A stretch of DNA of 64,000 nt from Flaveria trinervia. Lineage: Eukaryota > Streptophyta > Magnoliopsida > Asterales > Asteraceae. Positions 33,729 through 45,587 of the stretch are shown one piece after another; the first letter of the stretch is position 1, and each line of letters opens with the position of its first letter. The position numbers were made by a program, and so were the translations under genes. The stretch lies in assembly GCA_025506515.1 (NCBI GenBank), contig CM046451.1, forward strand, positions 45,108,641 to 45,172,640. Reading direction: 5' to 3'. The notes under the pieces are model-generated. The model worked only from the letters and a program-made list of their open reading frames with translations, was not told where the DNA came from and did not search any database.

Positions 33729-36700
33729 TTATTCCTCGAACGTATGAGGATAATGCTGCCTTGTCTCTTCCTCGATCTCCAATGTAGATTCACATCCCCT
33801 CCTGTGCTTCCACTGTACAGGCACAAGAGGAACCGCTTATTTCTCAACCTCTTCTCTTCTATCGATGATTGCCACTGGTTGCTCCACATAATTGAGCCTT
33901 TTGTCTACTTCTATATCCTCTAGTGGAACAATCATGTCTTGATCAGCTAAGCACTTTCTCAGATGAGATACATGGAATGTCGGGTGAATTCCAGTTAACT
34001 CATCTCGTAACTCCAATCTATAGGCCACCTCTCCTACTCGAGCAATGATTCAGAAAGGTCCTATATATCTCTGGCTTAGCTTACCTCGTTTCCTTAATCG
34101 AATGATACCCTTCCAAAGTGAGACCTTCAACATAACCCGGTCACCCACCTGGAACTCAATCGGTCTGCATCGTTTATCGGCATACGACTTCTGTCTATCT
34201 TTAGCTGCCTTCATGAAGGCTTTAATCTTCTCAAGCTTCTCAGTTGTAGCCTCAATTACCTTGATGCTCCCCAATTCCTTCTGACCAATATCACCCCAAC
34301 AAACGGGTGTTCTGCATCTCCTACCGTATAGCATCTCATACGGTGGTATGCCAATGTTGGCATGATAGCTGTTGTTGTATGAAAATTCAGCTAACGGTAA
34401 CTGGTCATCCCAACTTCCCCCAAAATCAATCACACATGCCCGAAGCATGTCTTCCAATGTCTGAATGGTCCTTTCTGACTGACCATCTTTTTGGGAATGA
34501 TAAGCCGTGCTAAATGTAACCTCGTCCCCATGGCATCGTGGAATTTCTTCCAAAATTTGGATGTAAACCGGGTGTCACGGTGGGATACAATGGACACCGG
34601 CATATCATGACGAGTTACAATTTCTTTGATGAATAGATCCACCAACCTCTCAGATGAATATGTCTCGCGGATCGGTAGGAAGTGAGCACTCTTCGTCAGA
34701 CAGTCAACAATCACCCATATGGCATCGTATCCTTCGGAGTACGCGGCAGCTTCGTAATGAAATCCATGGTGATGTGCTCCTATTTCCATTCTGGTATATC
34801 CAAAGGTTGGATCTTCCCATACGGCTTTTGATGCTCGGCCTTCACCAGTAAGCAAGTAAGGCAGTTACTCACATACTCCACCACATCGCGCTTCATACCC
34901 GCCACCAATAATTCTTCTTCATGTCTTGGTACATCTTGGTGGCACCAGGATGAATGGAGTATCGATTCTTGTGAGCCTCTTCCATTATCTTCACCCGTAG
35001 ATCCCCAAAACAAGGAATCCACACACTACCGAATCGGGTTCTAACACCGAGTGTGTTGTCACCTAATTCTCCAACCAGACCTCTCATTCTTTCCGAGTTA
35101 AGATGATATTCTTTCAATGCCTCATCTTGAAACTCCTTGACTTGATTCATCACATCAGAGGTCATGATTAGTTGATAAGCTTTCACCCGAATTGGCTCGG
35201 GCCTCTCTTTCCGACTAAGGGCATCAGCCACTACGTTATCCTTGCCCGGATGGTAATGGATTTCACAATCATAGTCTTTTATAAGCTCCAACCATCGTCT
35301 CTATCTCATGTTTAGGTCCTTCTGCTCAAAGAAGTACTTCAAGCATTTGTGGTCCGTGAATATGGGGCACTTTGTCCCGTAGAGATAGTGCCTCCAAATC
35401 TTTAACGCAAAGACCACGGTTGCTAGCTCCAAGTCATGAGTAAGGTAATTGGCCTCATGAACTTTCAACTGTCGGGATGCATAGGCTATAACTTTTCCTC
35501 TCTGTATTAACACACACCCCAACCCCGAATAAGAAGCATCAGAATAAACCACCAGATCTTCACTTCCATCGGGTAATGACAGAACAGGAGCTTGCGTCAA
35601 CCTCCCTTTCAGTTCCTCGAACGCCTTCTCTTGAGCCTGACCCCATACAAACTTTAAGTCTTTCCGGGTCAACTTGGTTCTTGGAGAAGTCTTGGAAAAA
35701 TCTTCTATAGTAGTCCGCCAAACCCAAGAAGCTATAAATCTCGGATGGCGTCTTCGGTGACTTCCATTGCATAACCGCCTCCACCTTTGTCGGGTCCACC
35801 ATAATCCTATTAGGATTCACCACATGACCCAAGAATTGGACCTCGCACAACCAGAATGCGCACTTGGAGAATTTAGCATACAACTTCTCCCTCCTTAACG
35901 TCTCCAACACCTCCCGAATGTGACCGGCATGTTCATTCTTGCTCTTCGAATAAATCGGGATATCATCAATAAACACAATTACTGATTTATCCAACATCGG
36001 CCGACACACACGGTTCATCAGATCCATAAAAGCAGCTGGCGCATCGGTCAAACCGAAATACATGACAAGAAACTCGTAGTGACCATATCGCATGCAAAAA
36101 GCTGTCTTAGGAATATCATGCTCCTTTACTTTCAACTGATGGTAGCCGGATCGAAGGTCTATCCTTGAAAATCAACTGGCACCCTGAAGTGGATCGAACA
36201 AATCATCTATTCTTGGTAAGGGGTATCGGTTCTTCACTGTCAACTTATTTAGCTCACGGTAGTCAATGCACATCCTCATACTATCATCTTTCTTCTTCAC
36301 AAATAAGACCGGAGCACCCTAAGGAGAGATATTTGGTCTAATGAACCCCTTATCTAGCAGCTCTTGCAACTGCTCCATTAACTCTTTCATCTCAGTCGGA
36401 GACAACCGATACGGTGCCTTAGCTACTGGTTGGGCACTTGGTATTAAGTCAATCTGAAACTCAATCTCACGGTCCGGTGGCACACCTGGTAAATCTTTTG
36501 GAAACACATCCAGAAAGTCACACACAACTGGTACATCAGATAGTTGTGGTGTTGGCACGTCCACATCCATTACGTAGGCCAAGTAGGCACTACATCCACG
36601 CCTCATGCACTTTCCCGCCACCGCCATCGAAATCACTTTCGGGATCGTCGTGACTCGATCACCATAAACCATCACCTTATTCCTGTCAGGCGCTGTCAAT

Positions 36701-38311
36701 CGGATCATCTTCTTGCAACACACAATATTTGCTTCGTAGTCCACCAACCAATCCATTCCTAGGATTACATCGAAACCGCCTAAGGTCACCACGAATGGTC
36801 TAACAGGGAACTTATAGCCATCTAGTTCTATATCACAACCTTCTATCACCTCAAAAATCCTTGTAGACTTAACTATGGCGGTTTCTACCTCGAAGGGCTC
36901 ATCAATACATCTACTCTTAATGGAAAACTTAGCACAAAAGGCAGCAGAAATGAAACTCCTACTAGAACCAAAATCAAATAACACAGATGCAAGAGTTTGG
37001 TTTACTAGAAACATACCTGACACCACGTCAGGGTCTGTCCTAGCCTCCTCCTGAGTCATCATGAAAGTTGGGCGCTTGCCTTCTGCCCTTCCCTCCAGCC
37101 TTCTTTGCTCCCGAACCTGCAGCCCTTGGCCTCTTACAAATCTGCTCAGATGACCATTCTCCCTATAGTTGTAACACCTTGCAACCCCATAATCTCTAGC
37201 CATATGGCCAGGCTTCGCACACTTGAAGCAGCTATTTGATCCCCATTTGCATTCTCCCAAATGCTCTTTCCCGCACTTACCACATTTCTTCAATCCTGCA
37301 CTAGATGTGATCACCCGCCGGTCATCCACCCGTGCACTCTTGTTGTTCATCGGGGCACCACCCCGACCAAACCTCTTCCCGTGCTAGTTTCGATCACCAC
37401 CACTCTTCCTACCTCTTTCAGTCACCACCACCGTTCTCTCATCATACAGTCTCCCCGCCAAATCCACTGCTGACCTAAACATGCTTGGCCGGGCGGTGAT
37501 CATGTGTGTGCGAATATCTGCTGGCAAACCTTGAATATACCTCTTGATCTTTTGAGAGAGAGTTGTCATCTCATCCGGCACCAGACGTGCCATTTCGTTA
37601 AATTTTGTGGTGTACTGCTGGTGTGTCATCGTTCCCGCCACCACCTGCAGGAACTCTTTTTCTACCTTATCCATCTCTCTATGAGGACAGAATTCCTCAA
37701 TCACTAACTTCTTCAGTTCAGGGCATCTCATTCTCCCAATGGCCCTGCTACCCTCGGCTTGGACAATATTTTCCCACCAGCACAAAGCCGAGTCCACAAA
37801 AAAGTGGGTACGAACTTCACCTTTTGGTCTTCACGGCACTCACTGATATCAAGAACAGTCTCCATTTCCCTCACCCACCAGTGAGCTGCAGCAGCAGTAC
37901 CATTTCCATTGAAAGTAAGGAGCTTGCATCTCATAAACATCCCGTAGTTACCGCCTCCGGTGCAGGCTCTTCTTCTTCCTCTTCTTCATCATCAGAGAGA
38001 ACCGTTTCCGGCTCTGGTTGCTCCCATCCTCCCACGGACCTATTTCTCTCCTTTCGTTCCCTTTCCCGTACCACCTCAATCATTTCGGTCACCACAGACG
38101 GTAAGATTGTCTGCATAACCTGGTGGACTTCTTCCACCACAACCTCCTTCACTGAGGCTCTAAGATTGGCGATCTCGTCGTCCCCCTCCAGATAAGGGGT
38201 CTCAGGTTCTTCAGGAACCACCTTCTTAACTCTGGGTCTCCCTCTCTTGGGTCACGGTGTAGCACCATGACCTCCACCACGAGAGGCTTTTGAAGATCTA
38301 CCACCGGCCAT
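33729..38311 (-). pseudogene. gypsy Gag-Pol of W2
   Basis: Start at 38311 by match to the W1 start. Gag core is at 37400-37940 (CWWENIVQAEGSRAIGRM). A CCHC knuckle reads CFKCAKPGHMARDY, with the last Cys changed to Tyr. The protease is weakened to VLFDFGSSRSF: the DSG catalytic triplet reads DFG, so it was probably already inactive. RT retains VIVFIDDIPIYSKS (about 35930-35970). RNase H follows (VYSDASYSGLGCVLIQRGK, about 35530). Integrase is spread over several frames (CLTC near 34860; FSYNNSYHANIG near 34370). The tail is chromodomain-like (VPVQWKHRRGCEST), ending at a TAA at 33729. Frameshifts near 37800, 36180, 35300 and 34550 break it. Confidence 0.88.
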
Positions 38312-38646
38312 TCACACGCACACAGAAAGATTCAAACACCAACACGGTCATTCAAGGGAACAGCTCAGTTTATGTCAAGTATAGTAAGTCCCTAATTACA
38401 GTGGCCAGCTATGATTAGCCACTTACTTTACTCTTCATACCCAAAGCATTACATGTCCTAAATACATCAGTATTTAAATCCACATACAACACATCACCAC
38501 ATACCATGCACACATAAAACCGGTTAACATTACGAAAATACCTGATGGCACGCAGCTACTCAGATTGGCATCCTATTCCCCTTTCCGTCCCATTCTCAGT
38601 TTAAGTTAAGGTTTATTTTGAAAATTTACCCATTTCACTTAAACTT

Positions 38647-38660
38647 TGGCTCTGATACCA
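38647..38660 (-). other. primer binding site of W2 (initiator tRNA-Met)
   Basis: The minus strand reads TGGTATCAGAGCCA, three bases from the 5' LTR. Confidence 0.9.
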
Positions 38661-39160
38661 ACTTGTAAGGCCCCGTTCCCGGGATGCTTATAGTTGGATC
38701 CTCATCGCACATAAAACATATAATTACATTTGCCTTACGAAAATATTGCAGCGGAAACATAAAAATACTTTTCATATCATTACAAATGCTTTTGCAAGTT
38801 AATACAAGCGTTCATTTCAAAACATCATTCGTTCGCATTACAATGCAAAAACATTAACAAAAGAATGCCATCCAAAAGAGCTGAGTAGCCGCCTCGTGCC
38901 ATCCTCAGCAACGTTTACCTGCCAACTGAAAATGTATAAAAGTCAGCGTCACCGAGTGAGTTTTAGTTTTATCATAAAACATACATTTCAATCGTTAAAA
39001 CCGTTCTTCACTTTCTTTGAAATCATACTGCGCCTTACATTCATTCGTGACCATGCAATATACGTACACATTGATAATATAATTATTATCTTCTATTACA
39101 TTCGTTAGCTTTTGTTCATTCTACACGTTCGTTCTTCCGAGTATGTTACGACAATAGGGT

Positions 39161-39420
39161 TGCTCACCTCATTAACAATCCCAACGATTGCACGCTATCC
39201 GAGTCTGTCGCAACCATCAGGTTGCTCACCTCATTGCCAATCTCAACGATAGCACGCTATCCGAGTCTGTTGCAACAAGAGGGTTGCTCACCTCATGGCA
39301 ACTTCACGATAGCACGCTGTCCGAGTCTGTTGCAACCACAGAGCTGCTCACCTCATAGGCAATCTCAACGATTGCACGTTATCCGAGTCTGTTGCAACAA
39401 CAGGGTTGCTCACCTCATAT
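39161..39420. repeat. 62-bp tandem array in W2 LTR
   Basis: TGCTCACCTCAT occurs at 39161, 39223, 39285, 39345 and 39407 (periods 62, 62, 60, 62), each with GCACGCTATCCGAGTCTGT-type sequence between. Confidence 0.9.
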
Positions 39421-39784
39421 ATGTGCTTGCAAGCCTTCCTTCATTCATTCATCATTCAATAATGCATGCATTCTTACTTCTTGTTCCTCTTTCATTATCT
39501 TTCACTTTACATTACATAATACTTCATTCATTCATTAACATGACACGTAAAGCCATAAGAAAGATAAACATACATCATCATAAGGAACATATCATACAAT
39601 CATACATAATCATCAAACATCATCAATCACACATCATCATGCCTAATCACCCATCTTACATCACATCATACATCACCCATCACAACAGTTATGACTTCAA
39701 AAAGTCAACTTACATAACCCCTGGGAACCTCCCAAGTCTAAGCCTACATTACACTTTTTCCCCAAAAATCAAAAAATATTCTAA

Positions 39785-40165
39785 GTCCTTAAGCGCATGG
39801 GCACTATGCAGGCACATGGGGAACACTTAGGCGCATGGGCAACTTCCAGGTGCATGGACACTATGCAGACGCATGAGTGCTTAGGCGCATGGGAATCCTG
39901 GACGTCTGGACACTTAGTCAATTCCAGACTAAGTCTAGGAGCATGGGTACTATTAGGCGCATGAGTTTGGGCGCTTGGGAACACTTAGGCCGTTATTTCT
40001 GCTGGGCGCATGGGCCACTCGGACGCATGGGCACTTTGGCGCATGGCCCTACACTTAATTGTCCGATTGTAAATTCTAGGCGCATGGACCACTGTTCAGG
40101 CGCATGGGATACACTTAAATACTTCTAAGGCATTTCCAGGTGCATGAGCCTTATCTAGGCGCATG
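39785..40165. repeat. GCGCATGG motif array in W2 LTR
   Basis: More than a dozen degenerate copies of GGCGCATGGGCAC or close forms at irregular spacing of 20-40 bases. The same array is in the truncated 3' LTR (32820-33065) and, inverted, in fragment B. Confidence 0.8.
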
Positions 40166-40790
40166 AACCTTCTGTACAACATGTTTTTAGGATGCTTTCG
40201 ACCCAATCATCAAACCTATCTCTTCTAAGCTTACCAAGGCTATTCTAAACATGAACAACCTATAAGCCTCTAATAATCATCATCCAACATGCATAATACA
40301 TACGGGTATACATACATAAACATTGTAAAATCATTTTAATACAGTTTCAGCCCCAGAGAGAGTTTAAAACAAGTAAAAAACCTGGATCTAGAACTCACCT
40401 GGTGCAACTTTGGGCGTATCTTCCTTCAACCCGTATGCGAATGAGTTGAAACACCTAAAAACCCACAACACACACACAAACACTCACAAGCACATAAGCA
40501 TACACCCGAGACCAAAACCCAACACAAACACTTAAAAATCCATGAATTCTTACCTTGAATACAACCTCCTCTTCTTCTTCTCCTTCAAACCATAGTTTCT
40601 GCTCTCTCTCTCTCTCTAACGAAGTAAAAAGGTGATGAGAAGTGAGGGTGGGCGGCCATGCCCACCTTTACATAAATTTTTGTACATTTATCCTTCTTTT
40701 ACATTTTTAACCCTCAACTTGGGTTTAATTGCATTACCTTATTTTATTCTTTATTTCTTATCTTTCTTTAAAAAATAACTGGGTGTTACA

Positions 40791-41062
40791 TACAAGTACA
40801 TCAGAAACCAGATGACAACTTCATTAATACACCTTCATGCAAAACTCCTGCTTCAACAATTGACAAAATTGTCCCTGATCCTACAAGAAAATCTATTGAT
40901 CAAAGATTGTATAGATCAATGATAGCTTCTCTCATGTATTTAACTGCCAGTAGACCTGACATTATGTTTGTTTTGTATGTTTGTGCTAGGTACCATAAGA
41001 TCCAAAGGAGTCTCGTCTGAATGTTGTGAAGAGAATCTTCAAATATCTTAAAATAAAACCAA
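40791..41062 (+). pseudogene. old copia RT fragment, left half
   Basis: The translation gives the C-terminal (thumb) part of a copia RT, including SIDQRLYRSMIASLMYL and SRPDIMFVLYVCARYH, with a frameshift after it. It ends in ACCAA (41058-41062) at the Y insertion. The rest of the same element is at 3104-3600, which begins with ACCAA. The upstream part was removed by W2. Confidence 0.82.
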
Positions 41063-42582
41063 TGTGACACCCCGTATTTCTTCAGGTTAACATCGTTCCA
41101 TTATCTAAATCATTTTCGTCACTTAGTATTGCTATATTCAAATTGTATAAATGAAATTACAATTGTAATCATTTTATTTATTTAAACTTCAAACTAACTT
41201 AAAACAAAATTGAGTTAACTATGAAATTAATGCAAAGTGGAGGGGCCTAATATGCAAATTCATAAAATATATTATAAATCTCAATCACCTCTCGGCTATC
41301 ATTCGGAAACCGCATAACTCACTTTCCCGAAACCCTAACACATCCGGGAACTCTCCCTCTCGTCGCTCTCAATCGAACCGTGCTTTGCAGCCTCTCTTTG
41401 GCAACTTCTTTGCCGTGTGACCTCCTCGACGAGATCTCTTGCAATCATAGCCCTTCGACATCGCTTTACACGTTATGTTTTCTTTAGCTTCATCGCTCGT
41501 ATGGTTTTGAGTTACGAATTCAGGATCGTTGGGCTACAGTGTATGCGCGTTCTTGTTTGCGGGCGCTCGGGTCGCGACGTTTGTTGGTGATCGAATGTTA
41601 CGGGCTGGTCTTGTGTGTGTATGAATCTGCGATGTATATGGTGTGTATGGTGATGCTGCGATGTGTGTGTGTTTTATGTATGTGTTCCTGTTTTATATAT
41701 ATATATATTATGTATATGTTTCTTCATATATATATGTATGTATGTTCTTGTGTTTATATATATGTGTTAATGTCGTGTGTATGTATAGAAGATGTGTGTT
41801 GTGAAAGTTCCCGCGAGATACATAGTATGCATCATGTTTATGTGTATTTTGCATTATTCATATGTATATATTATATGAATGCATGTGTGTCTTTTGGTAT
41901 ATATGAATGCAGTGGTGGGTCATTGATGTGCTTATGTATGTGTGTGTTTGTGACATGCCGTGAGTGTGCATGTATGTGTGTTATATTGTGTAGTGGGTTG
42001 CTTGATAATGTGCACTATGTATAAAAGCATAAATGAAGATTATAATGTTAAGTGTTATGCATTATATGTGGTTGGTATATTTAACTATAATATAACAAGA
42101 ATAATTACACATATGAATATATTTAGGAAAGAACAACTGGATTTAAATGTTTGTGTGACTAGCATTTGTTTATGTTGTTTTGATTATGACTGGGGGTTAG
42201 CACGATACCGAGCCGTGAACACGAAACCATATGATCGAATTATTGACATTTAGTATTAACTAAATATTAATTGAATTCCAGGTTTAATCGGAACCCTAAA
42301 CGTTTGTGCTTTTGGTTATAATTGATGTGCATTTAAGGTGAGTTCTCAGCCCCACTTTCATATTATACTCTCTTTTGGGGGAGAGAAACATGTTATTTCA
42401 TAAACATTCAATGCTTTAGATTAGTAATACTGCATATACTGGTTTACTATTATGATACCACTACGCCTCATCAGACCGTTAATATGGTATTAGCGAGGTG
42501 ATTGTTAGTAGATCTACTGGGTTTGACAAACCCCACTTGGGCTAGTTGCGCTAGCTTGACTGGAGGTCAAACGGGTGAATGG

Positions 42583-43792
42583 TATAATACACAAAAAAAG
42601 TACAACAAATTTATATAATTATTAAATAAATAATAATAGTAACTTTATATAATTATCTCTTTAACTACACCAATATGTAAAGAAAGCAATGTTGAATTTA
42701 AGTTTTGAAATCAACACATACCTGATAAGCTGTCATCAACTAATGGCCATGTCATTGTGTTTACAAAATAATAATAATAATCAATGGAAATATATTTATA
42801 TAGAAGCACGTTTCATAGTAGGTTCCAAAACATAATTGTATGTCTTCTGCAACAAACTCGCGTGGGTATGGGATGAATTTTCATCCTTAATCACATTTCA
42901 AGCGCCGTTATATACCCTGAAACCCTCAATCGCACTTCATGAAACCATTATCAATCAAGTTCTATTGATCGTTGCATTCGAACCTTTTGTTTCTGTTAGC
43001 TGCTACCGGCGAACACCGCCCGCCACCACGTAATCAGTTGTCATTCCGCTCGTCCGCTTCGTTTAACAATTCTATGCCGTTATAGTTACCAAGGAAGTAT
43101 GTACGTAACTTGATCAGTTTCGTTTCATGAGATCAGGTACCGAATTCAACTTGATTTTTTTCCTTAAATATTGCTACCCATTCGTGAAGGTTGATCATTC
43201 GTTACGTGCATAGCCAACACACACATTGTCGCTTTAATCTTATCCGCTCCTGTTGGATATTTGCAAGCTGCTCCGCTAACTTAAGTTTTCCATAGTTTCC
43301 GATCATTGCTCGTCTTGCAAATCAAGTAACAGTTCTAATTATGTGTTTATGATTTGTTTAACTTTCAACCTGTTCGATTATGGCATGTGAATCATTGATT
43401 TGTTCCGGCGGCTAAAACTTGGTCCATATAAGAAACCGATTCTCAAAACACTCTAATACGTGGGTATAAGAATAGAAGTTCTATCCAATCATGTTTACGA
43501 TCAGTTCAACTATATCAACAATCGCATAACAAAGATATTTGAAATCCCTTAACTGTATAGAATTTAGAAGTTAAACTTGCAGGTATGTTGTTCAGCACAC
43601 ACTTGTAAACACATCCATGACTTAAATATCTTCGTATACTTATATTATTAAAGATGGAATCGCAGCGAACATTAAGTGCAATGGAGAATTCTTTAATTTA
43701 AATATATAAATGAGCTATGTTGCAACTTAAGTAAAATTGGAATACCAATTATATGTTATTAGATATTTTGTATGGAGCACCGTGGGTTTGTG

Positions 43793-43841
<49 letters not shown>

Positions 43842-43918
43842 TACATATATATATACATATATATATATACACATATATATACACATATATATATACATAC
43901 ACACACACACATATATAT

Positions 43919-44000
<82 letters not shown>

Positions 44001-45028
44001 GTAGGTAAGTGGAATAAATTAAAAAGTTGGATGTTAATCGGGTATTCAAAGTTAAGATTTTGTAGCCTCACATCGTAAGAGACAATAAAGAAAAAGACAA
44101 TAAAAAAAGAAGAATAAAACGTAATTCACGGTGTTATAAATCTAATTTAAACTATAAATAAAGTTTAGGTTCACGGGGTTTGTGAAGGGACTCGACTTGT
44201 TTTCTTTTTCTTGTGTAACTAAGGTACGGATTCCTGATTTTTTATCTCATATTTGATTCCCGTTCATTTCTAGTTTTGATTCCTGTCATATGTAGTTATT
44301 TTGCTTTTGATTTTGTTATAAGTAAGCTAGACTATTTTATATTTTTGAAATTTGTTACCCGAGTTCTCCCTATCTTGGGGATGACCAAGACGCGTTATTG
44401 CGGTATCAATAACATGGCACCAACCGTGGCGGTGAGCTGAGATCACGACGTCTCTAAAGAGGACTCTGAATTTATATTGGCCGTTCTGTTTGTTATTATT
44501 TCCTCAGAGGCGTATGGATCGACCCTAGGTTAGTTCTGTATTTCCTGATGGATGGTTTTATACATTCCATTCAAGACTCTGGTGAATGGCTTGTATGTCT
44601 GCCCATACTCCATTTCACATTGGTTCACGGGCTAGCTACTTGTGTTCCCTCTGTTCAGTTATTATATGATATGATTATTAGCTCGGGTTATGTTCTGTTT
44701 GATATATGTATTACATCATTTATTCGTTGTTATCATCATATCTATTTATTTTGTTATCTGTTACTCCGTTCACTGAGCGTTATGCTCAGGCGTGCTTTTG
44801 TTTTCGTGCACGTCAAGTCAGCAGGGCCATCCGGGAGGGGAGTGAAGAGTGAAAATCTGCATAAAGAAAACTTTATTTTATTAATGTAACCAACTTTGTT
44901 TTCGGGTTTTAGACTAGTGTTATCTTTTTGGAAATTGGACTTGTAATCTTATTAATTATGGAATTGTGTTTTGGACTTTTGATTACCGTGATAGTGACAC
45001 GTCAGCCTTGTCGGGTTGGGGTGTTACA
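42583..45028 (-). mobile_element. solo LTR inserted in the Y 5' LTR (2446 bp)
   Basis: AATGG at 42578-42582 and 45029-45033 flanks it, and the Y 3' LTR shows the uninterrupted site near 52060-52070. The right end is GGGGTGTTACA. The left end TATAATACAC looks like a decayed TGTAACACCC-type terminus. There is no coding region and no polyprotein motif. Strand is uncertain. Confidence 0.72.
43794..43997. repeat. TA/CA compound microsatellite
   Basis: About 200 bases of TA interrupted by CA blocks inside the solo LTR. Tyr/Ile/His/Thr-rich open frames here are artefacts of the repeat. Confidence 0.97.
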
Positions 45029-45573
45029 AATGGTTAGCCTGTTTTACAATGTTGTGGTCTGGTATCCACAGTCGGGGCATTCATTATATTATTACTGTCA
45101 GCGCGGTCGCGATATTTATTCACATAGTGACTTGTTGTAGGCTAGCTACCTACTTATATGCTTTGATTACTTAATCTGGATTTCATTACTGTTACTTACT
45201 ATTTTCTGAAACCTGTGAACTCACCAATCTTGTGTTAACACTTTAGCATATTTTTTTCAGGTTCTTAAGGTGTGCACGGATAGGAACATCATGCATTGCA
45301 TTCATCATCGTTGCGTCTAATGAACAATCTACATTTTTGTATAAATATATTTACTTTGTTTGAGTTTGTTTACGCCGTTTAAATTATGGTTTATACGCTT
45401 CCGCATTTACTTTCATGTTTTTGTAATTAACTCAGATTTTGAGAAATTTTATTTGAATTAGATATTATGTTTTGTAATTGTTGCGTCATTTGGTGTAACT
45501 AATGGCTAAGACCCTAGTATGTCACGCGCCTAATGGTATTACCCCGTTTGTGGAAATTGAGGGTGTGACAGAT

Positions 45574-45587
45574 TGGTATCAGAGCCA
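45574..45587 (+). other. primer binding site of Y (initiator tRNA-Met)
   Basis: TGGTATCAGAGCCA three bases after the LTR end. Confidence 0.92.

Larger units (their letters stand above)
33690..40790 (-). mobile_element. Ty3/gypsy chromovirus W2 (with 32809-33689)
   Basis: The same coding family as W1, with a 2127-bp 5' LTR at 38664-40790. After 40790 the old copia fragment begins (TACAAGTACATC). No matching TACAA lies at the left side, where the LTR is truncated, so the original insertion border there is lost. Confidence 0.87.
38664..40790 (-). repeat. 5' LTR of W2 (2127 bp)
   Basis: On the minus strand it starts TGTAACACCCAGTTATT and ends GGGGCCTTACA. It contains a 62-bp tandem array (39161-39420) and a GCGCATGG motif array (39785-40165). 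Confidence 0.88.
41063..45570 (+). repeat. 5' LTR of Y (4508 bp including an insertion)
   Basis: Starts TGTGACACCCCGTATTTC and ends GAGGGTGTGACA. Without the insertion at 42583-45028 it is about 2.06 kb, against about 1.83 kb for the 3' LTR; most of the difference is an extra TA/TG-rich block near 41620-41870. TATTATAAATCTC near 41270 could be its TATA region. Confidence 0.9.

Noticed and set aside
37605..38195. 196-codon Ser-rich plus-strand frame
   Set aside because: Antisense of W2 Gag, whose acidic run gives the Ser run on the opposite strand.
39125..39420. Possible CRISPR array (regular 62-bp repeats)
   Set aside because: Direct tandem repeats without unique spacers, inside a plant retrotransposon LTR.
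39222..39830. 202-codon plus-strand frame
   Set aside because: Lies in the W2 LTR over the 62-bp array; the repeated peptide comes from the tandem repeat.
41539..42253. 161-codon Cys/Val/Tyr-rich frame and its neighbour
   Set aside because: Lies in the Y LTR over TG/TA-rich sequence. The corresponding part of the 3' LTR lacks most of it.
43737..44049. Open frames rich in Tyr, Ile, Thr and His on both strands
   Set aside because: Translation of the TA/CA microsatellite in the solo LTR.
44390..44440. A primer binding site inside the 42583-45028 insert, which would make it a full element
   Set aside because: The words near GGTATCAATAACATGG do not match a tRNA 3' end well, and no coding region or second LTR follows.
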